A DNA stretch of 64,000 nt from Nocardia puris (GTDB taxonomy: Bacteria > Actinomycetota > Actinomycetes > Mycobacteriales > Mycobacteriaceae). Location: the NCBI RefSeq assembly GCF_003315035.1, contig NZ_QNRE01000004.1:1-64000 (forward strand). Direction: 5' to 3'. The translations under genes were made by a program, and so were the position numbers. Positions 17,165-26,186 of the stretch are shown piece by piece. The notes below the pieces were generated by a model, which was not told where the DNA came from, did not search any database, and was given only the letters and a program-made list of their open reading frames with translations. The number at the start of each line of letters is the position of its first letter. The stretch's first letter is position 1.

Positions 17165-18071
17165 CGGGATCACCTGCCCGAAAGACAGTGAGTCCGAGGC
17201 GATGCCACATGCGAACCACCGCGAGTCGATCGTCGATGACGCCGAGCACGTTATAGGTTTCCCGCAGCGCGGTGTCGAACAGCTCGAGCTTCACCAGCGC
17301 GTCGGGGCGGCGGTCCCCGGTCGTTCGCATGTGCAGTTCGTCGAACAGGATGTGGTGCTCTTCGAGCCAGGCGATGGTGTCTTCCTCGGTGCAGGCGTCG
17401 CGACCGGACAGGATGATGACGCTGTCGAGGCTGTCGCCGCCGGCGAGCGCGTTGACGATGCTCCTCGTCGGCGCGATCACCGGATCGGACCGAAGATCGT
17501 TGTAGTCGTAGGGATCTCGCCACCGGTTATCGGCGAGGGTGCCGTCGAGGTCGACGATCCAGGCTGGCGGCAGGGTCGGGTCGGGCTCGTACGGGGTGAT
17601 GGCGAGTCGGTCGACCGCAGGAACGACGGGCTTCCACTTCTCGGGTGGCCACCGGCGAAACGACGCCGCGATCAGTTCGGGACCAACGCTTCGTCGACCA
17701 GCAAGCGCACGCGCCTCGTCGTTGGCGACGCAGTCGGCGAAAGGGGTTGCCATGTCGTGCAGCACGAACTCCGCGCCCCGCGCGGCAGCGAAATCCGCCC
17801 ATCCCTGGGCGTGACGGTGTACGAGGTGGGTGGCGTCGATGACGACGTGAGCGCCTTGCCGCAGAGCTTCCTCCGCCGCGCCTCGCATCATTGCCGTGAT
17901 CAGGTCCTCGTGCTCGCGTTCGAGCACGCCGGTGCGCCCGAGCGCCATACGCCGCATGTCGTCACGCCCGATCCGGACGGTGTTCGGGGTTTCACGGACG
18001 AGCTGGCGGCTGCGGCGGGTCTTTCCCGCGCCCTGGGGACCGCGCAGGATGGCGAGCTGTTGCGGTTGCAT
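17151..18071 (-). CDS. polynucleotide kinase-phosphatase
   Basis: 306 residues with the layout of T4 Pnkp: an N-terminal P-loop kinase (GPQGAGKT, residues 11-18, with later DDMR and DATH motifs) and a C-terminal HAD-type phosphatase (DLDGT at 174-178, SGRD at 222-225, VIDDR at 279-282). This family phosphorylates 5'-OH RNA or DNA ends and removes 3' or 2',3'-cyclic phosphates, preparing broken RNA for ligation. Its ATG shares a base with the preceding stop (TGATG). An RNA ligase lies upstream in the same operon, so the pair can form a complete cut-heal-seal pathway. Confidence 0.85.
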   Translation of the reverse strand: MQPQQLAILRGPQGAGKTRRSRQLVRETPNTVRIGRDDMRRMALGRTGVLEREHEDLITAMMRGAAEEALRQGAHVVIDATHLVHRHAQGWADFAAARGAEFVLHDMATPFADCVANDEARALAGRRSVGPELIAASFRRWPPEKWKPVVPAVDRLAITPYEPDPTLPPAWIVDLDGTLADNRWRDPYDYNDLRSDPVIAPTRSIVNALAGGDSLDSVIILSGRDACTEEDTIAWLEEHHILFDELHMRTTGDRRPDALVKLELFDTALRETYNVLGVIDDRLAVVRMWHRLGLTVFRAGDPDATH

Positions 18072-18268
18072 CAGTCCTCGATTCCGATCTCGGTGTCTGG
18101 AGCAAGGACGACCGGAGTCCGGCCGCGGACCGGGTCGTCGACGATCGCCAGGACGTAGGTCGAGTGGGTGAGATCGACCGTGCGGAGGGTGGCGCGGCGG
18201 CGCTGGCTGCCGGTGCCGGTCACCAGAACCCGGCCCTCGTGGGCGACGGTGAGCTGATCGGCCCTCAT
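18071..18268 (-). CDS. small beta-rich protein in the RNA-repair operon
   Basis: 65 residues, predicted mostly strand, from ATG 18268 that overlaps the previous stop. No domain recognised. It lies between the 119-residue protein and the kinase-phosphatase. Confidence 0.55.
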   Translation of the reverse strand: MRADQLTVAHEGRVLVTGTGSQRRRATLRTVDLTHSTYVLAIVDDPVRGRTPVVLAPDTEIGIED

Positions 18269-18624
18269 CGGCCAGCCGACTTCCGCACGACCTCCGAGCT
18301 GCGCAGCAGCGCCTCCGCTTCCTCACGGCGACGCAGGATCTCCTCACGCGTGACCACGATCTGGCGGGACTTGGACCCCATTCGGTTGAGCAGAGTGACC
18401 GACACCGCCACGGTGTCGCCGTCGCCGCTGACCTTCACATCGCCCCGCCACATTCGATCCACGGTGCCCAGCCTCTGGCGGATCACCAAGGCGGCGGCCA
18501 CGAGGGCGGTGTGCTGTTCGAGCGTGCCGCGGCGCAGACGGATCACCGTCCTGCTCGGTGACATCCCCACCGAGGTGTGTTCGCCAGCGCGAAGCCGGAT
18601 TTCCAGAGAGGGGCTATCGGTCAT
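18265..18624 (-). CDS. hypothetical protein in the RNA-repair operon
   Basis: 119 residues: a beta-rich first half with many basic residues, then a charged helix (EEILRRREEAEALL) at the C-terminus. No family recognised. ATGA overlap with the next gene. Confidence 0.6.
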   Translation of the reverse strand: MTDSPSLEIRLRAGEHTSVGMSPSRTVIRLRRGTLEQHTALVAAALVIRQRLGTVDRMWRGDVKVSGDGDTVAVSVTLLNRMGSKSRQIVVTREEILRRREEAEALLRSSEVVRKSAGR

Positions 18625-18908
18625 GTCAGGCTCCTGGAGGTGTGGGCAGGATGGGGCAGCGCGGACGCGGCGGTGATGAGCCGCATCGCGAGGTTGAGGG
18701 TGTTCGGCTGGGACAGGGCGATGGCCGCGCCGACGATCGGGTCGACGCGCGCGGGGTGGCCAGTGGCCGTGGGCCATTCGGTGAGTCCAGCGGCAAGGTG
18801 AGGCGGGGTTGGGGCGAGCTTCGACCGGCCGTGCGCGGTGAGAAAGTGCGCCTCGGGCGCGTCGAGCAATCGCTCGGCGATGCGCGCCTCGCCGAGCACA
18901 TTGCTCAC
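18621..18908 (-). CDS. hypothetical protein in the RNA-repair operon
   Basis: 95 residues from GTG 18908, embedded in the stop of the RNA ligase gene (GTGA). Mostly helical. No family recognised. Confidence 0.55.
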   Translation of the reverse strand: MSNVLGEARIAERLLDAPEAHFLTAHGRSKLAPTPPHLAAGLTEWPTATGHPARVDPIVGAAIALSQPNTLNLAMRLITAASALPHPAHTSRSLT

Positions 18909-20224
18909 GCGGCCACCTCCGAATCCTGCTCAGGCACAGTCGATTCAGCCGTTTCGATGTCGCGACGACCAGCGTCGGCCTGCCCGGTTTCGTACCGCAG
19001 GAATTCCGCCGACTTGGCCTTGAGAAGCAGGGGCACCGCCCCGCGGTCACGGCGGATCACCACACCTTCGTCGGGAAGCGAGCCGGCGTCCAGCCGTACT
19101 GCCTGCACGTACCCCTCGTCGTGGTAGCGGCGATCCATCCAGTCCTCGACAGTGAAGTCGGCCGCCCGGCCGCGCCACAGAACCGGCACGGGCACCAGTC
19201 CGTACGTCGCGCAGGCCTCTTCGAGCTGGTCCCACACGAGGTCAGTCAGGTAGCCCTGGGCGTTGATCCGAGCGACCCGGTACACGTACATCTCGGCTTT
19301 GCCCGGGTCGATGCGGTAGGTGTATCCGCGCTGGATCGGCGTATGAGAATCCGCCCAACCGATCAGTTCGCCGAACACCAGGACTCCTTCGGGCAGCAGG
19401 CCATCCAGCATGCGGCCGTGCCGAGTCCACAGGTCGACGCCGTCGACCGGGGTGTAGTGGTGGTTACTGCGACCAGTACCTTTGACGACACGTCGCGATC
19501 CATAGACAGGGGCGTACTCATAGGTCTGAATCGGCACGCCGGCCCGGTCGGCGAACCAGCGCGCCAGGCGGGTGAGCGGACGGACCGGCCGCGGCAGCTG
19601 GACCGGCACCATCCCGACGCGAATCGAGGTCCCGTGCAATTTCTGGGTGACCACGATCTCGTCGTCCTCGTCGAGCAGCTTGCTCGCGCGCAGCCGCCAG
19701 TAGTTTCCGGTGTCCAGATGCTCGGGGAAGTGCCGCTCGACGACCCGAACGCGAGTGCGCGGCTGGGCATTCAGCGCACGGCCGGTCTGCGGCGGGATGT
19801 ACTTGCGGCAGATCTCGATGTCGGCGAACTTGTCGAAGATGTCACCTTCAGCGAGCAGGCCAGCGTCCAGGCCCAGCGCGGTCAGCGTCTCCAGCGGCAA
19901 GAGCAGAGCGTCAGAGCGGTGCCCGCCGATCCGTATCGCACGCACGCGGCGGTTCGGCTCGAGGTAGCCGACCACCGAAGGGTCGGCGTTGAGTGCCGAG
20001 TCGCGAAAAAGGTTGGCCGCCTTCGCGTATTCCGGTCCGAGCTGCACTTCTGTGGGGAACATCAGCGCGAGCTGGCCAGGATGGATCTGATACTTGGGGA
20101 CGATGGCTTGGCGGCCGAGCACGGGAACGCCGACCACGCGGTCACGGCCCAGCAGGGGCACCGGGGTGGGGACACGCACGACCACGGCGGCGTACTCGTC
20201 ATTTTTGGGACGCGGAAGATGCAC
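18905..20224 (-). CDS. RNA ligase with N-terminal OB-like domain
   Basis: 439 residues from GTG 20224, preceded by TTAGGA; an upstream start at 20260 is possible. Nucleotidyltransferase motifs are clear: motif I KLHG (K195 is the expected AMP-accepting lysine), motif III VFGELIG (283-289), motif IV EGVVIR (386-391) and motif V LKAKS (401-405). The N-terminal 170 residues look like the OB-type domain found in ligases of the Deinococcus RNA ligase (Rnl5) group. It would seal 3'-OH/5'-phosphate RNA ends. First gene of an operon with a kinase-phosphatase that makes exactly such ends. Confidence 0.85.
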   Translation of the reverse strand: MHLPRPKNDEYAAVVVRVPTPVPLLGRDRVVGVPVLGRQAIVPKYQIHPGQLALMFPTEVQLGPEYAKAANLFRDSALNADPSVVGYLEPNRRVRAIRIGGHRSDALLLPLETLTALGLDAGLLAEGDIFDKFADIEICRKYIPPQTGRALNAQPRTRVRVVERHFPEHLDTGNYWRLRASKLLDEDDEIVVTQKLHGTSIRVGMVPVQLPRPVRPLTRLARWFADRAGVPIQTYEYAPVYGSRRVVKGTGRSNHHYTPVDGVDLWTRHGRMLDGLLPEGVLVFGELIGWADSHTPIQRGYTYRIDPGKAEMYVYRVARINAQGYLTDLVWDQLEEACATYGLVPVPVLWRGRAADFTVEDWMDRRYHDEGYVQAVRLDAGSLPDEGVVIRRDRGAVPLLLKAKSAEFLRYETGQADAGRRDIETAESTVPEQDSEVAA

Positions 20225-20361
20225 GGAATTCCTAAGAAGGTTCTGTCGTGTTCGGAGCATCGACGCGCAGGACCCCGCGCAATTTTTGATCAGGTCGGCA
20301 CACTGTCGATCGGCACGGCGGAATTCTGCGATTAGCAGTTATCCCCCCGGCTCACGCGTAG

Positions 20362-20781
20362 TCACGCGGCGGCATATTCCTGCGCGTTGTACTCCTCAAC
20401 GCATCGACGAATTCGCGACTCCGGTATCGCGGCCTCGACCGTCACTTGATCAGCGATCGAGGCATTCAAATACAGGTGCGCGAATATCAGGCGTGGAACA
20501 TGGATGACAGGTTGGCGCTGCGTCGCGCGTTCGCGTCGTTTTCGCCGTTTCCGCTGGCGGTCGATCCGGTTGACCGCTTGACGGCATACATCGCAAACCT
20601 CACCGCGGCGGCGGTGTCGCCCGTGCGCAGCTTCGGTGCCGCACGGTGGCGGTGGGCGACGATCAGGAGTTTTGCGTCGAGCCTCGGCGTCGAGGCATTC
20701 TCGGCAGGCCGGCTGGCGCGATTTCAGGTGACGCTGGTACCCGGCGCGTGTCCCGCGTCGGTCACCGCACACCAGAATCAT
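20362..20781 (-). CDS. small basic actinophage-type protein
   Basis: 139 residues. N-terminal CGDRRGTRAGYQRHL...CREC resembles a short zinc-knuckle motif seen in unannotated actinophage proteins. A second CDVC pair is followed by a very basic KRRKRRER stretch, then a helical C-terminus. DNA or RNA binding is inferred from the zinc pairs and basic tract. Confidence 0.6.
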   Translation of the reverse strand: MILVCGDRRGTRAGYQRHLKSRQPACRECLDAEARRKTPDRRPPPPCGTEAAHGRHRRRGEVCDVCRQAVNRIDRQRKRRKRRERATQRQPVIHVPRLIFAHLYLNASIADQVTVEAAIPESRIRRCVEEYNAQEYAAA

Positions 20782-20866
20782 TCACCGAACGCAGCGCCGC
20801 CGCACTCGAGTCCCCGGCGTTCTGGCCGGTGGTTTACTTTCAGTCGCATGGGCTTCACCGTACCAG

Positions 20867-20896
20867 GGTTTCGTGCACCAAATAAAGCACGAAACC
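20867..20896. promoter_or_regulatory. perfect inverted repeat, candidate operator
   Basis: GGTTTCGTGC and its exact complement flank a 10-bp AT-rich spacer in the 276-bp gap between the divergent 20362 and 21058 genes. The spacing suits a dimeric regulator. Nothing else is supported in this gap. Confidence 0.45.
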
Positions 20897-21057
20897 GCCC
20901 GAGGGATGTGATCTACGGCATATTGCATGGCGCGCAAGAACGGGCTAGAGACGCAGCTCGACCGCCGGTAACGCACCCGTAGCGAACGCGGCAACGTCCC
21001 TGCTACAGCAGGGCAGGCCACCGTGCCATCACAACGCTGCTGTGGCACGCTACGGGA

Positions 21058-21363
21058 ATGACGTATCAAGCGACCGGGGCGGCGGCGCTGATCGCCTTGT
21101 TCACGATCGTGCTCCTAGCTCTGGCGATATGGCGGCTACCCACCGCAGTTCTGGTTGTGCTGGGCTGGATCGCCTGCGCGGTGCAGCTGGCGGCTGCCGC
21201 GTGGGTCTGGCACCTGGGCGACTCGACCGCCGCCCTGCTCGCTGCCGGGGTCGCAGCGCTCATCGCGCTGCCGCTGATCCGGACCACTCCTCGGGTACAC
21301 CTGCACGCGAGGGCGGCGCGCCCTCCTCGCCGGAGACGTGCTCCACTGCTCAGGGATTCATAG
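21058..21363 (+). CDS. small integral membrane protein
   Basis: 101 residues with three hydrophobic segments at about 7-25, 30-50 and 57-75, then a basic cytoplasmic-type tail rich in Arg and Pro. No family recognised. Divergent from the 20362 gene. Confidence 0.5.
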   Translation: MTYQATGAAALIALFTIVLLALAIWRLPTAVLVVLGWIACAVQLAAAAWVWHLGDSTAALLAAGVAALIALPLIRTTPRVHLHARAARPPRRRRAPLLRDS

Positions 21364-21395
21364 TTCGGGATGATCGCCGCGCGCGGAAGTAGCCG

Positions 21396-21584
21396 CTACA
21401 TCCGGAGTATCGCGCGCTCGAGCCTGTAGAACACGCCGGTCGCCATCGTGATCACCAGCGCGCTCATCGCGACCTGCACCCATCCCGGCTCTTGATGCCT
21501 GGAGACCACCATGGCTACCAGGCTGAGCGGAGTCGTGACGTACACAATCCCACGCCACACGGTGGTTCGCTTCGGCTCCTCCAC
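21396..21584 (-). CDS. small two-helix membrane protein
   Basis: 62 residues from GTG with two hydrophobic segments (about 12-28 and 36-52). Convergent with the 21058 gene. No clear ribosome site, so the start is uncertain. Confidence 0.45.
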   Translation of the reverse strand: MEEPKRTTVWRGIVYVTTPLSLVAMVVSRHQEPGWVQVAMSALVITMATGVFYRLERAILRM

Positions 21585-21629
21585 TCGTGCAGCGTAACCC
21601 GACCGTCCGGTTCAATCACGCAGCGGCAA

Positions 21630-23267
21630 TCACCTCACCCGCCCGTCGCGCTGCCTGGCGTCGTTTTCGCGAGCGCGCGCGTCCCGCTGTCGCGTCGCGT
21701 GGTCGGATCGGACCTTTTCCTGGTCGGGTCGTGGAGGTTCCGGATCACCGGGCAGTATCGGGTCCTGGTGGAGGCCGACCAGCCGAGTGACGCTCTCGTC
21801 GACCCCACGATCCAGCATCCACTGGGTTCGCTCCGCGGCTCGTTGCTCACGCTCGGCACGGATTTGCGCCTCACGAGCTTCGCGCTCCGCGGGCACCTGC
21901 ACCAAGGCCGGCGGCCCGGAACCCCTCGCCTCGCCGCGCTCTCGCACTTCACGCTCCGCGGCCGGCCGCGCCCCGCGCTCACGCACTTCACGCTCCGCGG
22001 GCGGGCGCGCCTCACGCTCACGCACCTCACGCGGTACTCGTTCACGGGCTTCCCGGGTCTGGGCAGCCACTCTGTCGAGGTGGTCAAGCGCCTGGTGGAT
22101 CGGCCGATCTCGCTCTTCGCTGACCATTTTCCAGGCAGCGTTCCACTCGCGCTGCTGCTCCGACGTTTGGCCTGGGATCGGGGCTTCGAAGATCTTCCCT
22201 TCGAGCCGAGCTAACGCGCCGACCCGATTCCCATGGGCGTTCACCGCACGCTGGAGGTGCTTGGGGTCGATCTCGCGTCCCTCCTTTCGCGCTCGCTCGA
22301 CGTCGCGGAGAACTCGCGCCACATCGTGTGCAAGTTCGCTGCGTTCGCGTGAGATCTGATGTACCGCCAGTTCGTTAACCGGCGTCATCCGTTCGTGGTG
22401 GCGCTCATCGGCCCGTTCCCGTAGATAGTCGGTGACGTCGCGACCCGCCCGAAATCCCAGGCCGAGCAGTTTTCTCGACTCGTCCGCTCGCTCGAGATCA
22501 CGGCGATGTTCCCACTCTCCGAGATCTCGTAGCGTCTCTTGAACATATCGGATCTGCTCGACGCCAACTTGACGACCCTCAACTGCCTGATTGTTCAAGC
22601 TCGCGAGGTAATCGCGGGCGACCTTGGCTACATCACGGGATTCGCGGTCTTTGGCCGGTATCCGCGCAACGGTGTCACGAGTACGCTGTTTCTCCCGCCG
22701 CTCCAATTCCCGCATCCCGCTATCTAAAATGCGATTGTAAACCCGGTCGTTGGCTTCCATGATCCGGAACTGATTCGGATATTGCTTGAGGAGGTTTCCC
22801 ATGAGTTCGCGTACGTCTTGAGCATGTGCCTGGCCGGCGCGCGTGATATAGGTGACTTTCTCACCTCGGGCCAATTGGGCCCGATATCCGAGCAGCTGGG
22901 AAACTTCACGCTCTTGGCTTATTTCACCGGATTTGACCTCAATCGAGTGCGCGACACCATCCGGTGCTTTACCCGAGTCGCGGTAGAAGTCTGCCTGAAT
23001 AGAACGGCCCGACTCAGGAAGGCTGTGCGTATGGTGACGCTCCCACCCCTGCCGATCCAGGCCAAATACCTTCTCAATCCCCAGCTCCCAGGCCGCGCCT
23101 CGACGTGACGCCATTTCCCAAAATCTCAAGGACTGAGCGTAGCCCGGCACTGATCTCGGAACTTCCCCGCTCGCCAACTTCCCCGGAATGTATTTGTTGA
23201 GATACTGGTCGCGCGTGGGTGCATCCAGTTCGTTCGGAGTTTGCGGCGGCTCACGGTCCGTCGTCAT
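21630..23267 (-). CDS. PD-(D/E)XK-like protein with long charged tail
   Basis: 545 residues. The N-terminal 160 include D93 followed by E110-V-K112 (SIEVKSGE), the spacing expected of a PD-(D/E)XK nuclease core. The rest is highly charged helix with coiled-coil character. Around residues 425-460 there are three imperfect copies of an EREVRERGARP-type unit. No secretion signal seen. It could be a nuclease or a toxin of a polymorphic system; the partner is unknown, though the downstream 23287 protein is a candidate because the genes are adjacent on the same strand. Confidence 0.6.
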   Translation of the reverse strand: MTTDREPPQTPNELDAPTRDQYLNKYIPGKLASGEVPRSVPGYAQSLRFWEMASRRGAAWELGIEKVFGLDRQGWERHHTHSLPESGRSIQADFYRDSGKAPDGVAHSIEVKSGEISQEREVSQLLGYRAQLARGEKVTYITRAGQAHAQDVRELMGNLLKQYPNQFRIMEANDRVYNRILDSGMRELERREKQRTRDTVARIPAKDRESRDVAKVARDYLASLNNQAVEGRQVGVEQIRYVQETLRDLGEWEHRRDLERADESRKLLGLGFRAGRDVTDYLRERADERHHERMTPVNELAVHQISRERSELAHDVARVLRDVERARKEGREIDPKHLQRAVNAHGNRVGALARLEGKIFEAPIPGQTSEQQREWNAAWKMVSEERDRPIHQALDHLDRVAAQTREARERVPREVREREARPPAEREVRERGARPAAEREVRERGEARGSGPPALVQVPAEREAREAQIRAEREQRAAERTQWMLDRGVDESVTRLVGLHQDPILPGDPEPPRPDQEKVRSDHATRQRDARARENDARQRDGRVR

Positions 23268-23286
23268 CTCACCTCATGCTCGGGCT

Positions 23287-23877
23287 TCATTCTCGGCCGA
23301 GAATTCGTTTCATGAGCACTTGATCCCACTCTTCACGGGATGGCCGTCCCGCATCGATCCACCACTGGTGATCGCGAGCGAAGTTCTCATACACCCACGC
23401 CAACTCTCCTTCGGGGTGCAGTGGGTTGCGCCTGGTGCCTGGACGGACGCCCGTCGTGATCAGGTCGTGCGGGTCCAGGTGGTCCGGTCGATACGACAGC
23501 TCCACGACCGGCCAGAACTCGGCCCCGCCACGCGCGAAATCGGGGAAGTTGCGCCATTCACCGTCGAAGCTTCGCCGGTATACCTCACCGATGAACCGCT
23601 CGTAGATGCCGCTCGGCGACCCACGCAATTCCGTCACGTTGGCGAACCGTGAACGCAGGTGCCGCTCGAGCGCCCGGAGACCTTCGACCCCCCACCGCGA
23701 GTTCTCCAGCACCGCAATCTCTGGTACGGAGTCGAACAGTGTCTGCATCTCGGCGTCGCCTCTCTCGAGCCACGATCGGAACGCGGGCGCAGTTTGAGCT
23801 GCTGCGGTGCGCCGGACACGCTCGGCGATCGCATCTGGGTCGCGGCCAGGGTCGAACGAGTCGAAGTCGGTGTCCAT
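23287..23877 (-). CDS. hypothetical protein
   Basis: 196 residues, acidic with many Trp and Arg. No domain recognised. Its stop lies about 20 bases before the start of the PD-(D/E)XK-like gene. An immunity or partner role is possible from position only. Confidence 0.55.
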   Translation of the reverse strand: MDTDFDSFDPGRDPDAIAERVRRTAAAQTAPAFRSWLERGDAEMQTLFDSVPEIAVLENSRWGVEGLRALERHLRSRFANVTELRGSPSGIYERFIGEVYRRSFDGEWRNFPDFARGGAEFWPVVELSYRPDHLDPHDLITTGVRPGTRRNPLHPEGELAWVYENFARDHQWWIDAGRPSREEWDQVLMKRILGRE

Positions 23878-23922
23878 CTCATCCTCCGTCGCTGTGGCGG
23901 TCCGTATTGTCCGACACGCTGT

Positions 23923-24477
23923 TCAGCCGTCGGTTCTGATTCCCGCGATGAGCGTACGGCCGCCGTGGGAGCGAGTGGTGATCTGCTGCCGCAGAGTGGC
24001 CGTCGGTTCGCCGGGGGAGTCGACGGAGATGGTCACCGCCCAGGTTTGGAACTCGACACCCGGAGCGGCGGCCGGCGTGATGTGAACGCAGTACGCCTCG
24101 ACCACGGGAGTGTGATCGATACCTCGCTGCACCATGTGGGCCGGGGGAAGTACTGCATCTTCCGTAGCGAGGTCTCGGGCAATGGTCCCATCGCGCAGGG
24201 TGAAATAGGCGTACTCGAATGCGAGGATGACAGACGGTCCGTCATCGGTGCTTCCCGGGCCGTTCCCTGTCACGGTGTCGCCGTCGACGAGGTGTGGACA
24301 GCCGCGGGGCGCGTGCGAGGGCAGCTGGTCCGCGCCATTCGGGGCAGCCTGTGCGGGAAGGGTTCTCACTGACTCGGGCGTGGGTTGGGCGGACGGCCAC
24401 AGCGCCCAGACGGTAAGGCCGCAACCGAGAATGGCGGAGAACGCGAGAATGCGGTTGGTCCAGTCGCTCCGAATCAT
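23923..24477 (-). CDS. secreted or membrane-anchored hypothetical protein
   Basis: 184 residues. Residues 8-28 form one hydrophobic helix after a short basic N-terminus, then a Pro/Ala linker and a beta-rich extracellular-type domain with two Cys. I recall similar anchored proteins of unknown function in Nocardia-type genomes. Overlaps the preceding stop (ATGA). Confidence 0.6.
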   Translation of the reverse strand: MIRSDWTNRILAFSAILGCGLTVWALWPSAQPTPESVRTLPAQAAPNGADQLPSHAPRGCPHLVDGDTVTGNGPGSTDDGPSVILAFEYAYFTLRDGTIARDLATEDAVLPPAHMVQRGIDHTPVVEAYCVHITPAAAPGVEFQTWAVTISVDSPGEPTATLRQQITTRSHGGRTLIAGIRTDG

Positions 24478-25106
24478 GACTGCGAATCTCCTTGCGTATC
24501 AGTGAGTCGGGGTGGCCAGATGCGAGCCGCTGTGGAGTGGCGGGGCAATCGCAGCCGTCCGGCCATCGTGTCGACCGCGAGCCGGTTCACGGTGTGGATT
24601 TGCTGGTACATCACGTCTCGCGCACGCCCTGCGAGGTCGGAGAACTGCTGGTGGACCATGAAATCGATGTAGATCCGCACGAAATGCGCGATGTGGTCGC
24701 CGTAGGACGATGGACACAGAGGAGCGGCCGGCTCGGGGTCGACGCCGCGGATTCGGCCCGCCGCTTCGCGATCGACGACCATCGTCAGAACTTGCAGGGC
24801 CCGGCTGCCCTGGCGTTGATAGTCGGGCTCGTAGATCAGCCGCACATGGACCGGAAGGAACTCGAGCACGGTCCGTAACAGCAGCGACGGCGGCGGGTTG
24901 ACCGCTCGGCTGAGGATCGCGATGATGAGCGATGCGTCGGGCAAACGCGCACCGGGGCGGGCCTCCGTCGACGGAATCCACCAGACCAGAGGATCTTCGG
25001 TTGGGTGTGGTACGGCATCGATCGGATATGCCCGGGTGAACAGCGCCATGTTCGGCTTTCGGAAGCCGGTGTTCGGATTGATGGGCGAACTCCCTTCACT
25101 GGTCAT
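24474..25106 (-). CDS. hypothetical protein
   Basis: 210 residues, no signal or membrane segment, no recognised domain. It is second in the 25581-23923 overlapping series, so it is probably made with the anchored 23923 protein and the 25096 protein. Confidence 0.6.
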   Translation of the reverse strand: MTSEGSSPINPNTGFRKPNMALFTRAYPIDAVPHPTEDPLVWWIPSTEARPGARLPDASLIIAILSRAVNPPPSLLLRTVLEFLPVHVRLIYEPDYQRQGSRALQVLTMVVDREAAGRIRGVDPEPAAPLCPSSYGDHIAHFVRIYIDFMVHQQFSDLAGRARDVMYQQIHTVNRLAVDTMAGRLRLPRHSTAARIWPPRLTDTQGDSQS

Positions 25107-25581
25107 GCGCGAGTGCTCGGAGAGCTTCGAGTTGGTAGGTGCGAACGAACGCGCCGACCCCTCGCAGTGGGAAGTCGGGGTCGGCTTCGAGCAGGGTGTC
25201 CTCCAAATGCTCGTACAGGCCAGAGATCCGCCCGCTTGCGTGCAGGATCGTCGGCTCGAACGAGGTACCGCCGAGGTCCACCCATGCCGCTCCGAGTGCG
25301 CGGAGGTACACCTCTCCCGCGAACCAGCAGATCTGATCGACCCACTCGCGCTCTGGTTTCGCGACCGCAGATACGTCCCACCCCAACGTGTCCCACGCCG
25401 CGCAGGTCAGCACTTCCAAGCCGCTCACCGTGAAGGGGTCTCCCAGCTTCGTCAGCTCGGGGCACCGTCGCCACAGGTCTCCGTGCTGAGAGTCCAGCCG
25501 GCCGAGCCACTGCCCCAGTCGCGGCGTCACGCGCTGTCGGCGGAACGGCAGTACCACCCCCACTACGCCTCCTTCGCTCAC
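25096..25581 (-). CDS. hypothetical protein
   Basis: 161 residues, Trp-rich and mostly helical, unrecognised. Overlaps both neighbours (11 bases with the 24474 gene and four with the cold-shock-like gene). Confidence 0.6.
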   Translation of the reverse strand: MSEGGVVGVVLPFRRQRVTPRLGQWLGRLDSQHGDLWRRCPELTKLGDPFTVSGLEVLTCAAWDTLGWDVSAVAKPEREWVDQICWFAGEVYLRALGAAWVDLGGTSFEPTILHASGRISGLYEHLEDTLLEADPDFPLRGVGAFVRTYQLEALRALAHDQ

Positions 25582-25841
25582 TCGGACTGCCTACGATCCG
25601 GGTCTGCCACGGCGTGGGCTTCGAAATCGCTGCCGCGCAATCGGACCCGGAAAGCGATCCGCTGCCCGGTTTGCAGCGTCGTGCCACGGCGGAGGCGGGT
25701 GAGATCGAGTCCATCCCGCCGGACGATCGCTCGAAGGTCCCCGTCCTCGACGATCCCCCAACCAGTTTCCGCGTTGAACCACACGACCACGCCGCAACGT
25801 TCCTCTGTATCCGGAGTCAGCGTGTGTTCGGCCTGCATCAT
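25578..25841 (-). CDS. cold-shock-domain-like protein
   Basis: 87 residues. VVWFNAETGWGIVEDG near residues 19-34 matches the RNP1 region of cold-shock domains (KWFNxxKGYGFI), but the basic and aromatic surface residues are partly replaced. It probably binds single-stranded RNA or DNA weakly, if at all. Third of three cold-shock-type genes in one operon. Confidence 0.65.
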   Translation of the reverse strand: MMQAEHTLTPDTEERCGVVVWFNAETGWGIVEDGDLRAIVRRDGLDLTRLRRGTTLQTGQRIAFRVRLRGSDFEAHAVADPDRRQSE

Positions 25842-25957
25842 CGGCTCCCCGCCGACTGCGACAGCACGGCGGGCCCGTGTCGGTGGAGAAGCGCTATATC
25901 GCGCGCAATCATCCAGCGCCGCACCGCATCCGCCAGATCGGCGTCCAGGTCACCCAT
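25838..25957 (-). CDS. 39-residue protein between cold-shock genes
   Basis: A short frame from ATG 25957 to a TGA interleaved with the next ATG, overlapping both flanking genes. Helical, with no family. The interlocking of stop and start codons suggests it is translated. Confidence 0.4.
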   Translation of the reverse strand: MGDLDADLADAVRRWMIARDIALLHRHGPAVLSQSAGSR

Positions 25958-26186
25958 GAGTTCCGGGCCCGTCGATCAGGACGTCGTATGCCTGCCGCCC
26001 CTTGGAAGTGTTTCTGACACGGAGGTAGACGGGCCGAAGTTCGTAGTTTTCCTGGGGTTCAAGAGGTTTCGGCAGGAATTTCCGGTGCACAAACACGTCG
26101 CCCCCGTCGTCAACCGCGATGAACCCATAACCGAGGTCGAGATTGACCCACTTGATAACGCCCTTGATCCGGATTGGCTCCGTCAC
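25950..26186 (-). CDS. cold-shock domain protein
   Basis: 78 residues from GTG 26186 with GGAGGG upstream. [16 protein letters not shown] and DVFVH are RNP1 and RNP2 of the CspA family, which bind single-stranded nucleic acid and melt RNA structure. The C-terminus is longer than in CspA. Overlaps the 26183 gene by four bases. Confidence 0.8.
   Translation of the reverse strand: MTEPIRIKGVIKWVNLDLGYGFIAVDDGGDVFVHRKFLPKPLEPQENYELRPVYLRVRNTSKGRQAYDVLIDGPGTHG

Noticed and set aside
20782..21057. Coding sequence in the divergent gap
   Set aside because: Frames on both strands have Cys/Arg-rich shadow composition; an inverted repeat and promoters are more likely.
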